Shown piece by piece: positions 45,980-55,144 of a stretch of DNA of 64,000 nt. Below the pieces are notes generated by a model. It saw nothing but the letters and a program-made list of their open reading frames with translations, did no database searches and was not told where the DNA came from. How positions within the stretch are numbered: the stretch's first letter is position 1; each line of letters opens with the position of its first letter. This DNA is from G963704535 sp963704535. Lineage in GTDB: Bacteria > Chloroflexota > Chloroflexia > Chloroflexales > Roseiflexaceae. The position numbers and the translations under genes are program-made. Location: contig OY969916.1 of assembly GCA_963704535.1 (NCBI GenBank), positions 5,146,001-5,210,000 on the forward strand, in the 5' to 3' direction.

Positions 45980-46630
45980 CTAGCCGTGCGAGAGCAGCTT
46001 GTGCTGCATCGCCAGCATCGCCGCCTCTGTGCGATTGGTGGCGCCGAGCTTGGTCAGGATGTGGCTGACGTGCAAGCGCACCGTCCCACGGCTGATAGCC
46101 AATTGGGCCGCGATCTCGTTGTTGGTCTTGCCCTCGACCACTAGGGCCAGTACCTCTCGCTCCCGTTGCGTCAAATCGTGGCCCAGCGCCGGCGGTTCGG
46201 TGATCAGTTGTACGAGCGCGTAGGCGGCGCTGGCCGTCAGGGTGGCGCGCCCATGTGCCGCCGCGCGAATCGCTTCGGCGAGTTGATCGGCCTGCACATC
46301 CTTGAGCAGATAGCCGATCGCGCCCGCCTGGATCACCCGCTTCACCAGCTCCTCTTCGGGGAAGCTGGTCAAGGCGATCACCTGGACCTGCGGGAACGCC
46401 GCGCGAATCTGTGCCGTGGCGGTGAGACCGTCCATATGCGGCATGGCGATATCCATCAGGATCACGTCCGGCGGATGCGCCTGGCAGCGCGCGAACGCCT
46501 GCTCGCCATCCGCAGCCTCGTCGATGACCGCGATATCCGGGTAGATCGACAAAAAGACCTTGAGCCCATCCCGGACCATTCGATGGTCGTCGACCAGCAT
46601 CACGCCGATCGGTTGCGGCGATTTAAGCAC
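45980..46630 (-). CDS. NarL/LuxR-type response regulator
   Basis: 216 residues from GTG at 46630, preceded by AAAAGGGTGG. The open frame upstream of it runs through non-coding repeats. Receiver domain: acidic pair in MLVDDHRMV, phospho-Asp in VILMDIAMPHMDG, Thr in ALTSFPEEE, Lys in LLKDV. LuxR-type helix-turn-helix at the C-terminus: LTQREREVLALV, GKTNNEIAAQLAISRGTVRLHVS. Cognate to the DegS/NarX-type kinase encoded 258 bp upstream on the same strand. Targets unknown. Confidence 0.94.
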   Translation of the reverse strand: MLKSPQPIGVMLVDDHRMVRDGLKVFLSIYPDIAVIDEAADGEQAFARCQAHPPDVILMDIAMPHMDGLTATAQIRAAFPQVQVIALTSFPEEELVKRVIQAGAIGYLLKDVQADQLAEAIRAAAHGRATLTASAAYALVQLITEPPALGHDLTQREREVLALVVEGKTNNEIAAQLAISRGTVRLHVSHILTKLGATNRTEAAMLAMQHKLLSHG

Positions 46631-46639
46631 GATACCACC

Positions 46640-46888
46640 CTTTTGCGATTTACGACCACCGGCCACCGACCACCGACCACCGACCACAGGCGGCCACGGA
46701 GGGCTCGCCCTACAGGTGCCTGGTTCTTCTGGGTTCGGTGGTGGGACGAACACGAGGTTCGCCCTTACGTGGTTCTGTGGTGGGGGCGTATGCGATACGC
46801 CCTTACGTGGCTCCATCCCCCATCCTCCATCCTCTGCCTATCACCCTATCACCCTATCACCCTATCACCCTATCACCTTGTCACCTTG
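46640..46888. repeat. Low-complexity tandem repeats between kinase and regulator genes
   Basis: From left to right: ACCGACCACCGACCACCG, then GGCGTATGCGATACGCCC-type short dyads (GGTTCGCCCTTACGTGG repeated twice), CCTCCATCC, and CACCCTATCACCCTATCACC with CACCTTGTCACCTTGTC (46848-46900). The last overlaps the kinase stop region. No gene. Confidence 0.6.
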
Positions 46889-49375
46889 TCACCTTGTCCC
46901 CGAGGGATCGGACCAACTGACCGACACCTCGGTCCCGCGCCAGGGGGCGCTGTCGATCTGCAGCCGCGCGCCAATGCCCGCAGCCCGCTCGGCCATGATC
47001 CGCACCCCCATATGATGATCCGGGATCGTGGTGGGATCAAAGCCGCGCCCATCATCGCGCACGGCCAGGAACAGCGCGTCGGGCGCAGCGCGAAACGTGA
47101 CGCAGACCTGTGTGGCGCCGGCATGCTTGACGATATTATTAAAGGCTTCCTGGGCGATTCGGTACACGGCGATGTGGACATCGGCGGGCAACTGGGTCGT
47201 GCCGTCGATCGTCAGCTCGACCGGGATGCGGGTGTGGCTGGTCAGCACTTCCCCCAGTTGGCGCAGCAGCGGACCCAGGTCGGCCGCGATCAACGCCGCC
47301 GGGCGCAGCTCGAACAGCAGCGTCCGCATCTCGGCCAGGGCGCCCCGCACGAGCTGGCGCAGCAAGGCCAGATTCCGCTCGCCCTCGGCGGCGTTGCGCT
47401 GCCAGACGATCGGCAGCACCTCGGCCAGCAAGCTGGCCGAGTAGAGCGTCTGCGTCACCGCATCGTGCAGCTCGCGCGCCAGGCGCGTCCGTTCCTCGCT
47501 GGTGGCCAGCTCGCGCGCCTGCCGGTACCGCCAGGCATTTTCCAGCGCGATGGCGGCATGAGCGGCCAGTAACTCAAGCGCTTCCTGGTCTTCATCGCTG
47601 TATGTGCCCTTCGCATAACTCCGCACAAATACCAGGCCCAGGATCCGTTCGCTGCCCCGCAGGAGTACCGCCATCCCGGACTGGGTACCTGGCAGATCGC
47701 CGAACAGCTCAAAGACGAACTCGCTCTGTCGAAAGGCGCTGACATCGTTGCTCTGCACCAGCGCATCACGGCCGAGCATAGAGGCGGCAAAGGTCTGGGC
47801 TAACGGGTAGCGGCCTCCCGGCCGGCGGCCATCTTTATCGGCCAGGTAGACATAGTCCACTCCTTGCCTGGCTGTATCAAACAGAGCAATGACGAACGCT
47901 TCGGTCGACATCAAGCGGGCGGCGGCGGTGTGGAGTGCGGCATAAATCTGCTCTGGATCAAGACTGGCCTGGCTCAGCGTCTGCCCGGCTTGGTAAAGGA
48001 GGGTCAGCCGCTCGCGCGCCGCGATCACGCGCTGGTAGAGGCGGGTGTTAGCGATCGCCGCGCTCATGTCCCCGGCGATCGTCTCGGCCAAGCTCACTTC
48101 GTCGTCCGTAAATGTCCGCCCGGCCTGGTCGATCGCCACTGCCATGACGCCGACCAGCGCGCCCCGGATGGTTAGGGGGATGTGCATCACGCTATGCAAC
48201 TGATACATGGTGACAAGCACTTGGAGGGCCGGCGGTAGGGAGGACGCTTGCAGATCCGCGATCACGAGTGCTTGCCCACCATCCAGCGGCTGATCCATGA
48301 GCGGCAGGCTGGACAAGGCCGCATTCAGTGGCAAGGGGTCGACAGGTCCGACGCTACGCTCATAGCTGACCAACACGCGCAGATCGGTTGCCGACCCGGC
48401 TGGGAGCAGGATCAGGGTCAGCCGAGCCGCAAATAGCGTCGTCGCAATTTCACTCATATCTTGCAGTGCGGCCGTTAGGTCGTTCGTTCGGATGCCGATC
48501 TCGGCAACCCGCTTGAGGGCGGTCAGTTGCTCGACCCGGCGCTCCAGCGCCGCGTCCAGTTGTGCGCGCGTGTGGATCTCCTGGACGAGTTGATCATTGG
48601 CGCGCGTCAGCTCGGTCGTGCGCGCCGTGACCATATCCTGCAAGTGCTGCTGATAGCTGTGAAGCTCGATTTCCGTCTGGGTGATCCCATGCGACAGCAC
48701 CAGGCTCATCGCGATCACAATGCCCAAAAAAGCGAATTGGGTCGTGTAGATCGTATTGATCGCGCCCAGCACAAGCAGCGTATCCACGACCCGCGCCACC
48801 AGGAACAATGCAATCGCCAGGCCCAGAACCAACGCGTCGCGGCTACGGTCACGATACTGCCGTTTGAGCGCCGTGAAGCAGAAGACGAACAGGGTCAGGT
48901 AAAACAGATCAAAGAGCAGTCGCAGGGGATGTGGTGCCCCACCGGCGATCACAATCGATTCGCCCCACGGCAAGCTGATCCGGCGCAAGCCGCCGACCTC
49001 GGCATACAAGATCCCAAACGGCAGACTGAGGTGCAGCGCGAAGACCAGCCCGAGCCACAGGCTCATGGCCAGCAGGAAGCGGCGCGGCCGCACGCCGGTG
49101 TAGTGGGCGACAAACCACATGAGCGACAGTATCGACGCGAAGGAGGTCGAGCCAAACCCATATTTGAGGATGACGACATAGGCCGCAGTCGAGGCGGCGG
49201 TGTGGAGGGCCAGCACCATGAGGGTATGCACGGCAATGGCCGACGAAAGCAGGCCAAAGATCAGATGGGTCCGATCACGCGGGCGGCGTGCGGCCCCGAT
49301 CAGTAGGTGCGTCATACCCGCGTAGCCGGCGATACCGGCCGAGATACCCAGGATCAGGCTCGTCACATGCCGCAT
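46889..49375 (-). CDS. Membrane sensor histidine kinase with two GAF domains (NarX/DegS type)
   Basis: 828 residues. Seven to eight N-terminal helices (about 5-245) form a 7TM-like sensor. A coiled coil (about 250-300), GAF 1 (about 305-460) and GAF 2 (about 480-630) follow. The dimerisation/phospho-acceptor domain is HisKA_3 with RTRLARELHDAVTQTLYSASL (His near 642). The ATPase domain has EAFNNIVKHAGAT and RDDGRGFD. It phosphorylates the LuxR-type regulator encoded downstream. The ligand is unknown. Start ATG at 49375. Confidence 0.94.
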   Translation of the reverse strand: MRHVTSLILGISAGIAGYAGMTHLLIGAARRPRDRTHLIFGLLSSAIAVHTLMVLALHTAASTAAYVVILKYGFGSTSFASILSLMWFVAHYTGVRPRRFLLAMSLWLGLVFALHLSLPFGILYAEVGGLRRISLPWGESIVIAGGAPHPLRLLFDLFYLTLFVFCFTALKRQYRDRSRDALVLGLAIALFLVARVVDTLLVLGAINTIYTTQFAFLGIVIAMSLVLSHGITQTEIELHSYQQHLQDMVTARTTELTRANDQLVQEIHTRAQLDAALERRVEQLTALKRVAEIGIRTNDLTAALQDMSEIATTLFAARLTLILLPAGSATDLRVLVSYERSVGPVDPLPLNAALSSLPLMDQPLDGGQALVIADLQASSLPPALQVLVTMYQLHSVMHIPLTIRGALVGVMAVAIDQAGRTFTDDEVSLAETIAGDMSAAIANTRLYQRVIAARERLTLLYQAGQTLSQASLDPEQIYAALHTAAARLMSTEAFVIALFDTARQGVDYVYLADKDGRRPGGRYPLAQTFAASMLGRDALVQSNDVSAFRQSEFVFELFGDLPGTQSGMAVLLRGSERILGLVFVRSYAKGTYSDEDQEALELLAAHAAIALENAWRYRQARELATSEERTRLARELHDAVTQTLYSASLLAEVLPIVWQRNAAEGERNLALLRQLVRGALAEMRTLLFELRPAALIAADLGPLLRQLGEVLTSHTRIPVELTIDGTTQLPADVHIAVYRIAQEAFNNIVKHAGATQVCVTFRAAPDALFLAVRDDGRGFDPTTIPDHHMGVRIMAERAAGIGARLQIDSAPWRGTEVSVSWSDPSGTR

Positions 49376-49752
49376 AACACGCCAACCGCCCCCTTCTGCT
49401 CCTACGCATACGACGTGACCGCCAGTGTAGCACCGCCGTGAAGATCAGTCCAACCCCACAGTAAAGCGGCCCAGGCGCGCACTACTCCAGGCTTCCATGG
49501 AACATAGAGCTTATCCGAATAACCACCCTTTGATACGGCTGCGCCGGGGTACCCTCTGGGTCCAGGATGCGGTTATTCGGACAGGCTCATAGGGTATGGA
49601 ACATGAAATCAGCGTGATGGGGAGGGACGGAGCGGCATTTGGGCGCTACGTGCTCCTCGCTTGAAGAGAGCGCACTCGCGGCGGAAAAATACATCAGGCG
49701 GGGTCGCGAGCAACCTTCAGCGTACCTTTACAGGTAGTTTTTACCCCTGCCG
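49376..49752. other. Spacer upstream of the kinase, with one MITE-like element
   Basis: Apart from family G copy 1 (49507-49588) it holds no visible gene. The stretch 49600-49750 has no good frame. The kinase promoter should lie in 49380-49500 but is not evident. Confidence 0.5.
49507..49588. repeat. Repeat family G, copy 1 (82-bp inverted-ended element)
   Basis: GAGCTTATCCGAATAACC (49507-49524) and GGTTATTCGGACAGGCTC (49571-49588) are 18-bp inverted ends with two mismatches. The interior includes CCAGGATGC. A diverged copy is near 57350 and a lone end near 43356. Confidence 0.7.
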
Positions 49753-50811
49753 TCACTGCGGCACGAAATCAGTCTCGGCCGTGAGCGAGCGCACGAACGC
49801 GGCGATCAGCTTCGCAGCATTCTCGACATCGTCGAGCTCGATCATCTCGTTGGGCGAGTGCATGTAGCGGTTCGGGATGGAGATCACGGCAGTCGCGACT
49901 CCAGCGCGAGACGTGTGGATCACGTCGGCGTCGGTGCCTGTATAGCGCGGGGTAATCTGGAGGCTATAGGGGATGCCCTCGCGCTCGGCGATCTCCAGTA
50001 GCATGTCATACACGACTGGGCTATTGGCCGCGCCGCGCGAGAGCACCGGCCCGCCGCCAAGCTTCACATCGCCCCACTGCTTCTTATTCGAGTTGGGGTG
50101 ATCGGTCGCGAAGGTCACATCCACGGCAATCGCGACCTGCGGCTCAAGGCTGAACGCGGCGGTGTGCGCCCCGGCGAAGGTGGTCTCCTCTTGGCTGGTG
50201 GCGACCGCCGCGACGGTCGCCTGGGGGCGATCTTGGGCCAGCAGGCGCAGCGCCTCCAGCACGGTGAACGCGCCGATCCGGTTGTCGATCGCCCGCGAGA
50301 CGAGCCGGCCATTGGCGAACTCGTAGATCGGCGCGTCGATCACGGCCACGGCGCCGACGCGCAGGCGCTCCTCTGCTTCGGCACGGTTGCGCGCCCCGAT
50401 GTCGATCCACAGATCCTCAAGTTTGCTGGCCCGCTCGCGCTCATCGCCCTGCATCAAGTGGATCGGCTTTTTGCCGATCACCCCGATCAGCTCGGCCTGG
50501 CGCCCCAGGATGCGCACGCGCTGGCCGACCAGCACCTGCGGGTCCCACCCGCCCACGCCAGCGAACGACAGGTAGCCATCGTCGTCGATATAGCTGATCA
50601 TCAGGCCGATCTCATCGATATGACCGGCCAGCAGCACCCGCGGCGCGCCGCCCTCCACGATCGCGAAGGCGCTGCCGCGCACATCGGACCACACCCGGTC
50701 GGCGAAGGAGCCGGCCTCTTCCCGCCACACGCGCGCCGCTGCGGCCTCATCGCTGGAGGGCCCTGGGGTGGCCAGCAAGTGCTTGAGGAAAGCCAGTGAT
50801 TGATCATTCAT
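49753..50811 (-). CDS. M42-family aminopeptidase
   Basis: 352 residues from ATG at 50811 (MNDQSLAFLKHLL); the longer frame upstream reads through repeat B. Di-metal peptidase with VLLAGHIDEIGLMISYID (first metal His/Asp), LVSRAIDNRIGAF (bridging Asp), ATSQEETTFAGA (catalytic Glu pair), AVDVTFATDHP and a final His in PNRYMHSPNEMIELDD. Cytoplasmic. Members form tetrahedral dodecamers that trim peptides (family knowledge). Standalone gene. Confidence 0.95.
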   Translation of the reverse strand: MNDQSLAFLKHLLATPGPSSDEAAAARVWREEAGSFADRVWSDVRGSAFAIVEGGAPRVLLAGHIDEIGLMISYIDDDGYLSFAGVGGWDPQVLVGQRVRILGRQAELIGVIGKKPIHLMQGDERERASKLEDLWIDIGARNRAEAEERLRVGAVAVIDAPIYEFANGRLVSRAIDNRIGAFTVLEALRLLAQDRPQATVAAVATSQEETTFAGAHTAAFSLEPQVAIAVDVTFATDHPNSNKKQWGDVKLGGGPVLSRGAANSPVVYDMLLEIAEREGIPYSLQITPRYTGTDADVIHTSRAGVATAVISIPNRYMHSPNEMIELDDVENAAKLIAAFVRSLTAETDFVPQ

Positions 50812-50851
50812 AAAAGCAGCTTTCAACTTTACAATGTGAAAAGTGGCCTCG

Positions 50852-50956
50852 GCCTTCGGCAGAGCGGTACTTTTTCTTCCTTTTGCCGTCGATTTTTGCC
50901 CGACCGGGCAAAAATCGACGGCAAAAAGATGGGTGAAGTACCTTGCTGCCGCAGGC
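50852..50956. repeat. Repeat family B, copy 4
   Basis: 105 bp, same orientation as copy 1. The stem 50881-50926 has arm TTTTGCCGTCGATTTTTGCCCG with a 2-nt loop. Relative to the other copies both arms carry matching substitutions (T-for-C and its A partner). Confidence 0.85.
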
Positions 50957-50998
50957 AATAGCGGCGTTGCCGACGGCACTGCGTAACTTCTGTAAAAT

Positions 50999-52016
50999 TT
51001 AACGTACGGTTTGAACAGGTATCGTGCGGGCGGCGACGCGGGCTTGGCTGGTGCCGAAATCAGCCTGCGCCAACTTCAGGTGCTTATCGGCCTCCTCCAT
51101 GCGTAGGGCAGCCCGGTTGGCGAGTTGGATGCTGAAGCTGCCATAGAACTCCAGCATATCGTCAAGCGCGGAGCGCTCAAGCTCCAGCCCGGCCAGGTAA
51201 TTGGCGTGAGCCTTCGCTAGCGGCGCGGGCGGCGTGATCCCCTCGATTAGGCTATAGGCCGCCTCGATCTCCTGGCGCAGCTTGCGCGCCGCCGAGGCAT
51301 GGACGGTCGAGGAGCCGCCAGGCTGGCCGGTCGGCATCCTGGTAGGCCTGGACCGCCCCGCGAAGTCGTGCGCGCGGCTCGTCCAGGGCGCTGAGATAGG
51401 CCAGCACCTGGGCGTCGCGCCCCACCGGCAGCTCGGCCTGGAGGATCGCCGGGAGTGCCGGGGGCGGGCTGGTCGGGACAATCGTCGGAGCATTGACCGT
51501 CTGCCGCATCGTCGCATCGCGCTCACTGACCGCCTGCCGGAATATGATGTTGAGGCTCAAGGTCAACAGCAGGATCAAGATACCGAAGCTCCAGCCGACC
51601 CGCCAAGCCCAGCTCATATCGCGGCGCGTGCGCCGCCAGCCCACCCACCACGAATCGGCCTCCTGGCGAGCCTCACGCTCGGCGGCCTGCTCCTGCTCAA
51701 GCGGGCGCGGCGCCGGCGCGACGGCAGGCTGGTCGGCGATCAGCCCGCGCTGCTCCAGCCAGATCAGCCCCTGGAGCGCGCGCTCGTTCTGGGGGTTCAC
51801 CGTCAGCACCGAGCGCAGGCAAAACGCGATCTCGTGCGGCTCGTCGAGCACGCCGGAGAGCCACAGCCAGCCAAGCTCGTGGCGCGGATCGAGCTGCACG
51901 ACGCGCGCCAACAGGCCCGCCGCCACCATGCGCTGCCCGCCACGCGCGGCCGCAACGCCGCGCTGGAAGAGCCGCGACGCCTCACGCTCGTTTGATTTAA
52001 TCGCCGTTTCCGTCAT
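50999..52016 (-). CDS. TPR-like N-terminus plus single-span membrane protein (one frame break)
   Basis: About 338 residues from ATG at 52016 (MTETAIKSNEREASRLF). Residues 1-75 form a helical repeat resembling tetratricopeptides (LFQRGVAAARGGQRMVAAGLLARVVQLDPRHELGWLWLSGVL). A charged linker and one membrane helix (SFGILILLLTLSLNIIF, about 150-167) follow. The exported C-terminal part is helical. The frame breaks in 51311-51340; dropping one base joins YQDA to TGQPGG and continues to the end. No family is recognised beyond the TPR-like part. It neighbours a GH18 gene. Confidence 0.75.
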
Positions 52017-52113
52017 ACCTGTGACAAGATGACAAGATGACAAGATGACCAGATAACGCAACACGCAACACGCAACACGTTTCACGCCGGGACGCTTTGC
52101 ATTTCCCGATTCC
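52017..52113. repeat. GACAAGAT, ACGCAAC and family F words
   Basis: Three GACAAGAT units, then ACGCAACACGCAACACGC and ACGTTTCACGCC, then a family F end GGGACGCTTTGCATTT...GATTCCC. A mosaic of words seen separately at 11.5, 30.5 and 39.7 kb. Confidence 0.6.
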
Positions 52114-53385
52114 CTAATGTTCTGGTAGCACCTGATTCAGCATCCGCTGCGATTCAAATGGGTCCTCGACCAGCTTGCTGCGGATGGCCCGCCAGTTATC
52201 GGGGTCCTCCCCGCCCAGCCGCCAGATCGCGATGCCGGCCAGGTCCATCTGCTGGACCAAATCGAGCTTGGCGGCCAGGCTGCGGCTAGTGGCGAACCAG
52301 ACCTCGCGCCCGCCGTAGGTGATCCAATTCTCCTGGACGGCGCCATTCGCGTCGCTCTCGGCCAGATTGACCCGCAGGCCACGCGCCTCGATCTGCGCGT
52401 TGATCGCCTCCCAGAGTTGGGGGGTCGCTTCGCCGCTGCGCGGCCAGTTGTAGCCATAGAAGGGCACGCCGATCACCACCTTGGCTGGATCGACAACCGT
52501 CTTCGCATAATCGGCGACCTTGTTGACCCAGTAGATCGGCGCGACCGGCCCGGCCCCACCGCCGCGCCAGTGGTAGTCATAGGTCATGATTCGCAGCCGA
52601 TCGACCGCCTGGCCCAGGACGACCCAATCCTGGAACCCGCCCAGCCCGCAGTAATCGCAGTGCTTGGCGTGGACGGCGATCGTCAGCAGCTTGTTCTGGG
52701 CGTGGAGCGCGGCGGCCAACTCGGTGATAAAGGCCGAGTACTCCTCGCGCAGGCTGGTGTCGATCATCTCGTAGTCGATGTCGATGCCGTCGTAGTTATT
52801 CTCCAGCACCTCGTCCACAATATTGCGGATGTGATTGCCGCGCCGATCAGGGCTGCTCAACAGCGTCGGCAGCGGATCGCCGGACAGGACGATATTATGG
52901 ATCGTCGGGATCACCAGGACGTTTTTGCTGTGGGCCAGCTCGATCAGTGCTTGGTCGCGGGCGCCGGCGTCGCGGCGCAGGTTGCCGCGCGCATCGGTGG
53001 TGTACCAGAACGGGCTGACCTCGTCGAGAATATCGGCGTTGGTCTCAAAGGACTGGCGGTTGCTCGCATCGAATGAGTTGGGCAGCCAGGCGGAGATGTA
53101 GCGACCGGTCTTGGGATGGAAGCTGCTCATGCGCTGCTCGGCATTCGCCGAGACATCCTGGAGCACTGCGGGGGGCCGTGGCGGCGGAGCGACAAATCGC
53201 GGCGGCTGCGGGCGCGGCGTGACCGTCGGCACCGCCACGGTCGCGGTCGGGAAGATCGGCGGCTGTGCGGCCTGCTGGGCCAGCCCGACGGTATCGATAA
53301 CCAGAGCCGCCCACACAAGAAGAGCAGAGAGGCAGATCAGGCCAAGAACAGCTTTGCGGAGAGCAGGGCGGATTCGGCGCATCAT
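52114..53385 (-). CDS. Exported GH18-family glycoside hydrolase
   Basis: 423 residues. An N-terminal hydrophobic segment (AVLGLICLSALLVWAALVI) could be a signal or anchor, followed by a Pro-rich linker (about 42-75). The barrel has the GH18 catalytic motif YDGIDIDYEMI (DxxDxDxE, about 195-205), with SPFWYTT, RIMTYDYHWRGGG and AGIAIWRLGGEDP. It resembles the YaaH/SleL-type and chitinase-like enzymes acting on N-acetylglucosamine polymers. Probably cell-wall or extracellular glycan hydrolysis. Start at 53385. Confidence 0.92.
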   Translation of the reverse strand: MMRRIRPALRKAVLGLICLSALLVWAALVIDTVGLAQQAAQPPIFPTATVAVPTVTPRPQPPRFVAPPPRPPAVLQDVSANAEQRMSSFHPKTGRYISAWLPNSFDASNRQSFETNADILDEVSPFWYTTDARGNLRRDAGARDQALIELAHSKNVLVIPTIHNIVLSGDPLPTLLSSPDRRGNHIRNIVDEVLENNYDGIDIDYEMIDTSLREEYSAFITELAAALHAQNKLLTIAVHAKHCDYCGLGGFQDWVVLGQAVDRLRIMTYDYHWRGGGAGPVAPIYWVNKVADYAKTVVDPAKVVIGVPFYGYNWPRSGEATPQLWEAINAQIEARGLRVNLAESDANGAVQENWITYGGREVWFATSRSLAAKLDLVQQMDLAGIAIWRLGGEDPDNWRAIRSKLVEDPFESQRMLNQVLPEH

Positions 53386-53424
53386 GGCCTTCAGGGGCTA
53401 CTAAGCGGCGTACACATCGCGCGA

Positions 53425-53790
53425 TCAATAGGCGTCAAGCTCGTGCAGCCGGGCATCGCTGATCCCAAAGAAGTGCGCGATCTCGTGGAGCATCGTCCGG
53501 CGCACCTGCTCACGCAGCGCGGCCCGGCCAGGAAAATCGCGCTCGAGCGGCTCTTGAAAGATCGTGATTAAGTCCGGCAGGAACGGAGCGCCGCCGTGGC
53601 GCTCGGTCAAAGGCGTCCCCTCGTACAGCCCATACAGCGTCTGCCAGGGCTTCAACCCCGTCGCGCGGCGGTGCTGGTGCATCGGCCGAGGCGCGATCTG
53701 GACCTCGACATTCTCCAGGTAACGGGCGAACTCTGGCGGCAGCGAGTCCAGCGCTTCGACGACGATCGCCTCAAACGTTCCTTCGTCCAT
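53425..53790 (-). CDS. Small zincin-like metallopeptidase (PF06262-type)
   Basis: 121 residues from ATG at 53790 (MDEGTFEAIV). It carries the zincin motif HEIAHFFGISDARLHEL with HExxH and a third ligand downstream, and the family pattern FEAIVVEALDSLPPEFARYLENVEV at the N-terminus. Cytoplasmic. These short proteins are common in Actinobacteria and Chloroflexota; the physiological substrate is unknown. Confidence 0.92.
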   Translation of the reverse strand: MDEGTFEAIVVEALDSLPPEFARYLENVEVQIAPRPMHQHRRATGLKPWQTLYGLYEGTPLTERHGGAPFLPDLITIFQEPLERDFPGRAALREQVRRTMLHEIAHFFGISDARLHELDAY

Positions 53791-53954
53791 CCTCAAAACC
53801 TTGCCATTCGTCCCATACCGGCTGCCGATTGAGCCAGCCGACGATCCTTTGCACGCCATTATACGCGCCCAGGTCATCGGGTGTCAAGCGTTTTACCACC
53901 AAATATGCCGGAGATGCAGGAGAAATCAGGGCTAGGGAGTAGACAATCGCCACC

Positions 53955-54012
53955 AGAGGCTATCTGAAAAGGGGGAGTTTGAGGGGTTGCCCCTCAAACT
54001 CCCCCTTGACAA
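53955..54012. repeat. Repeat family A, copy 7
   Basis: AGAGGCTATCTGAAAAGGGGG, AGTTTGAGGGG / CCCCTCAAACTCCCCC. It ends 17 bp beyond the sigma factor stop codon. Confidence 0.75.
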
Positions 54013-54028
54013 AGCGTGAGCACAATCA

Positions 54029-54655
54029 TCACATGGCGTGGATCATCTGGCCGGGCTGGGCGGCGAGCGCCTGGGCCAGGCGCGCCAGGCCGCGGTGTTG
54101 GAGCGCCTTAATCGAGCCGACGCTACAGCCGAGCGACTGCGCGATCTCGGCCAGGCTGCGATCCTCATCGAAGCGCAGCCGCAGTACAAGCTGCTGCTGG
54201 CGCGTCAGCACCCCCATGACATTTCTGATCTCGTGATACGAGACGCGCGACATAATCGTCTCATCGGGCGGCTCGATCGCGCCGATCATCGCCTCGTCCA
54301 GCGGGACGGATGGGCGCCTGCGCGCCTGGCGCAGCACATCGACCGTGCGCGCGTAGGCGATCCGGTAGAGCCACGCAGAGAAGGGCCAGCCACGATCTTC
54401 GTAGCGGTCAATGCCTTCAAGGACTTTGACGAAGACATCGCCACAGACATCCTCGGCCAACACCGGGTCGTGCAGGCGGGCCATAATGTAACGTTGGATC
54501 TGTGGGGCATAGCGCTCGTACAGGCAACCGATCGCATCGGCATCGCCGGCCTTGGCGCGGGCGATCAGGGCGGCCTCGGTCTCGGTGGCCCAGCGGGGCT
54601 CATCAGCACGGGCCTCGTCAAGCGGCAGTGTCACTAGATTGCAATCGGGCAGCAT
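54029..54655 (-). CDS. ECF-type RNA polymerase sigma factor
   Basis: 208 residues from ATG at 54655 (GAGCGAGG upstream). Region 2: LYERYAPQIQRYIMARLHD, AEDVCGDVFVKVLEGIDRY, PFSAWLYRIAYARTVDVLR. Region 4: LRFDEDRSLAEIAQSLGCSVGSIKALQHRGLARL. No anti-sigma gene is adjacent, and the downstream neighbour is unrelated. Directs RNA polymerase to an unknown regulon. Confidence 0.94.
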   Translation of the reverse strand: MLPDCNLVTLPLDEARADEPRWATETEAALIARAKAGDADAIGCLYERYAPQIQRYIMARLHDPVLAEDVCGDVFVKVLEGIDRYEDRGWPFSAWLYRIAYARTVDVLRQARRRPSVPLDEAMIGAIEPPDETIMSRVSYHEIRNVMGVLTRQQQLVLRLRFDEDRSLAEIAQSLGCSVGSIKALQHRGLARLAQALAAQPGQMIHAM

Positions 54656-55144
54656 CGTTAGGCCTCGCTCAGTCAACAGGGTTTGTACACGTCAGGCGCA
54701 CCGAGAGTGGGCGTTCAAGGATTTGATCCCGCCAGCTACCGGCACGGGTGGGTGCATCTCGGTGTCGCGCTGAACGAAGCGCGATCCAGCGCTTCTCGAA
54801 AGCCAGGGAGCTATAGTTCAACACGACAGGAGAAAATGACCACCCGAACGAGGTCTGAGTATGGCAGCCCGTTCGTTCTAGGGGCAGTATAGGTGGGTGA
54901 GATGAACGAATCGTGACGGCGCAGTTTCCCGACCGGGAGCGAGGATAAAGAGCGCTCTGAGAGCGACATGTATCGCCTTGACAGTGGGAAGCTGGGCAAG
55001 GGCGTGGGGAAGGTGTTCCGGCGAGCGCCGGCAGCCTGGGAGCGCGGCAGCGGTTCTTGTGAGCCAGCCCGCCCCGATATGGAGAGATGACGTAGTTAAG
55101 ACAACGAACAGGGATCGTGATAACAAAAAAGTTATATCATCCAG
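54656..55144. other. 489-bp spacer, no gene seen
   Basis: Between the sigma factor start and the kinase stop. Frames on both strands are short and unlike proteins, and no clear hairpin or repeat of the families above is seen. It probably holds the sigma factor promoter. Confidence 0.5.

Noticed and set aside
54683..55126. Short frames between the sigma factor and the PfkB kinase
   Set aside because: All are under 85 codons, overlap each other on both strands, and lack ribosome-binding sites and protein-like composition.
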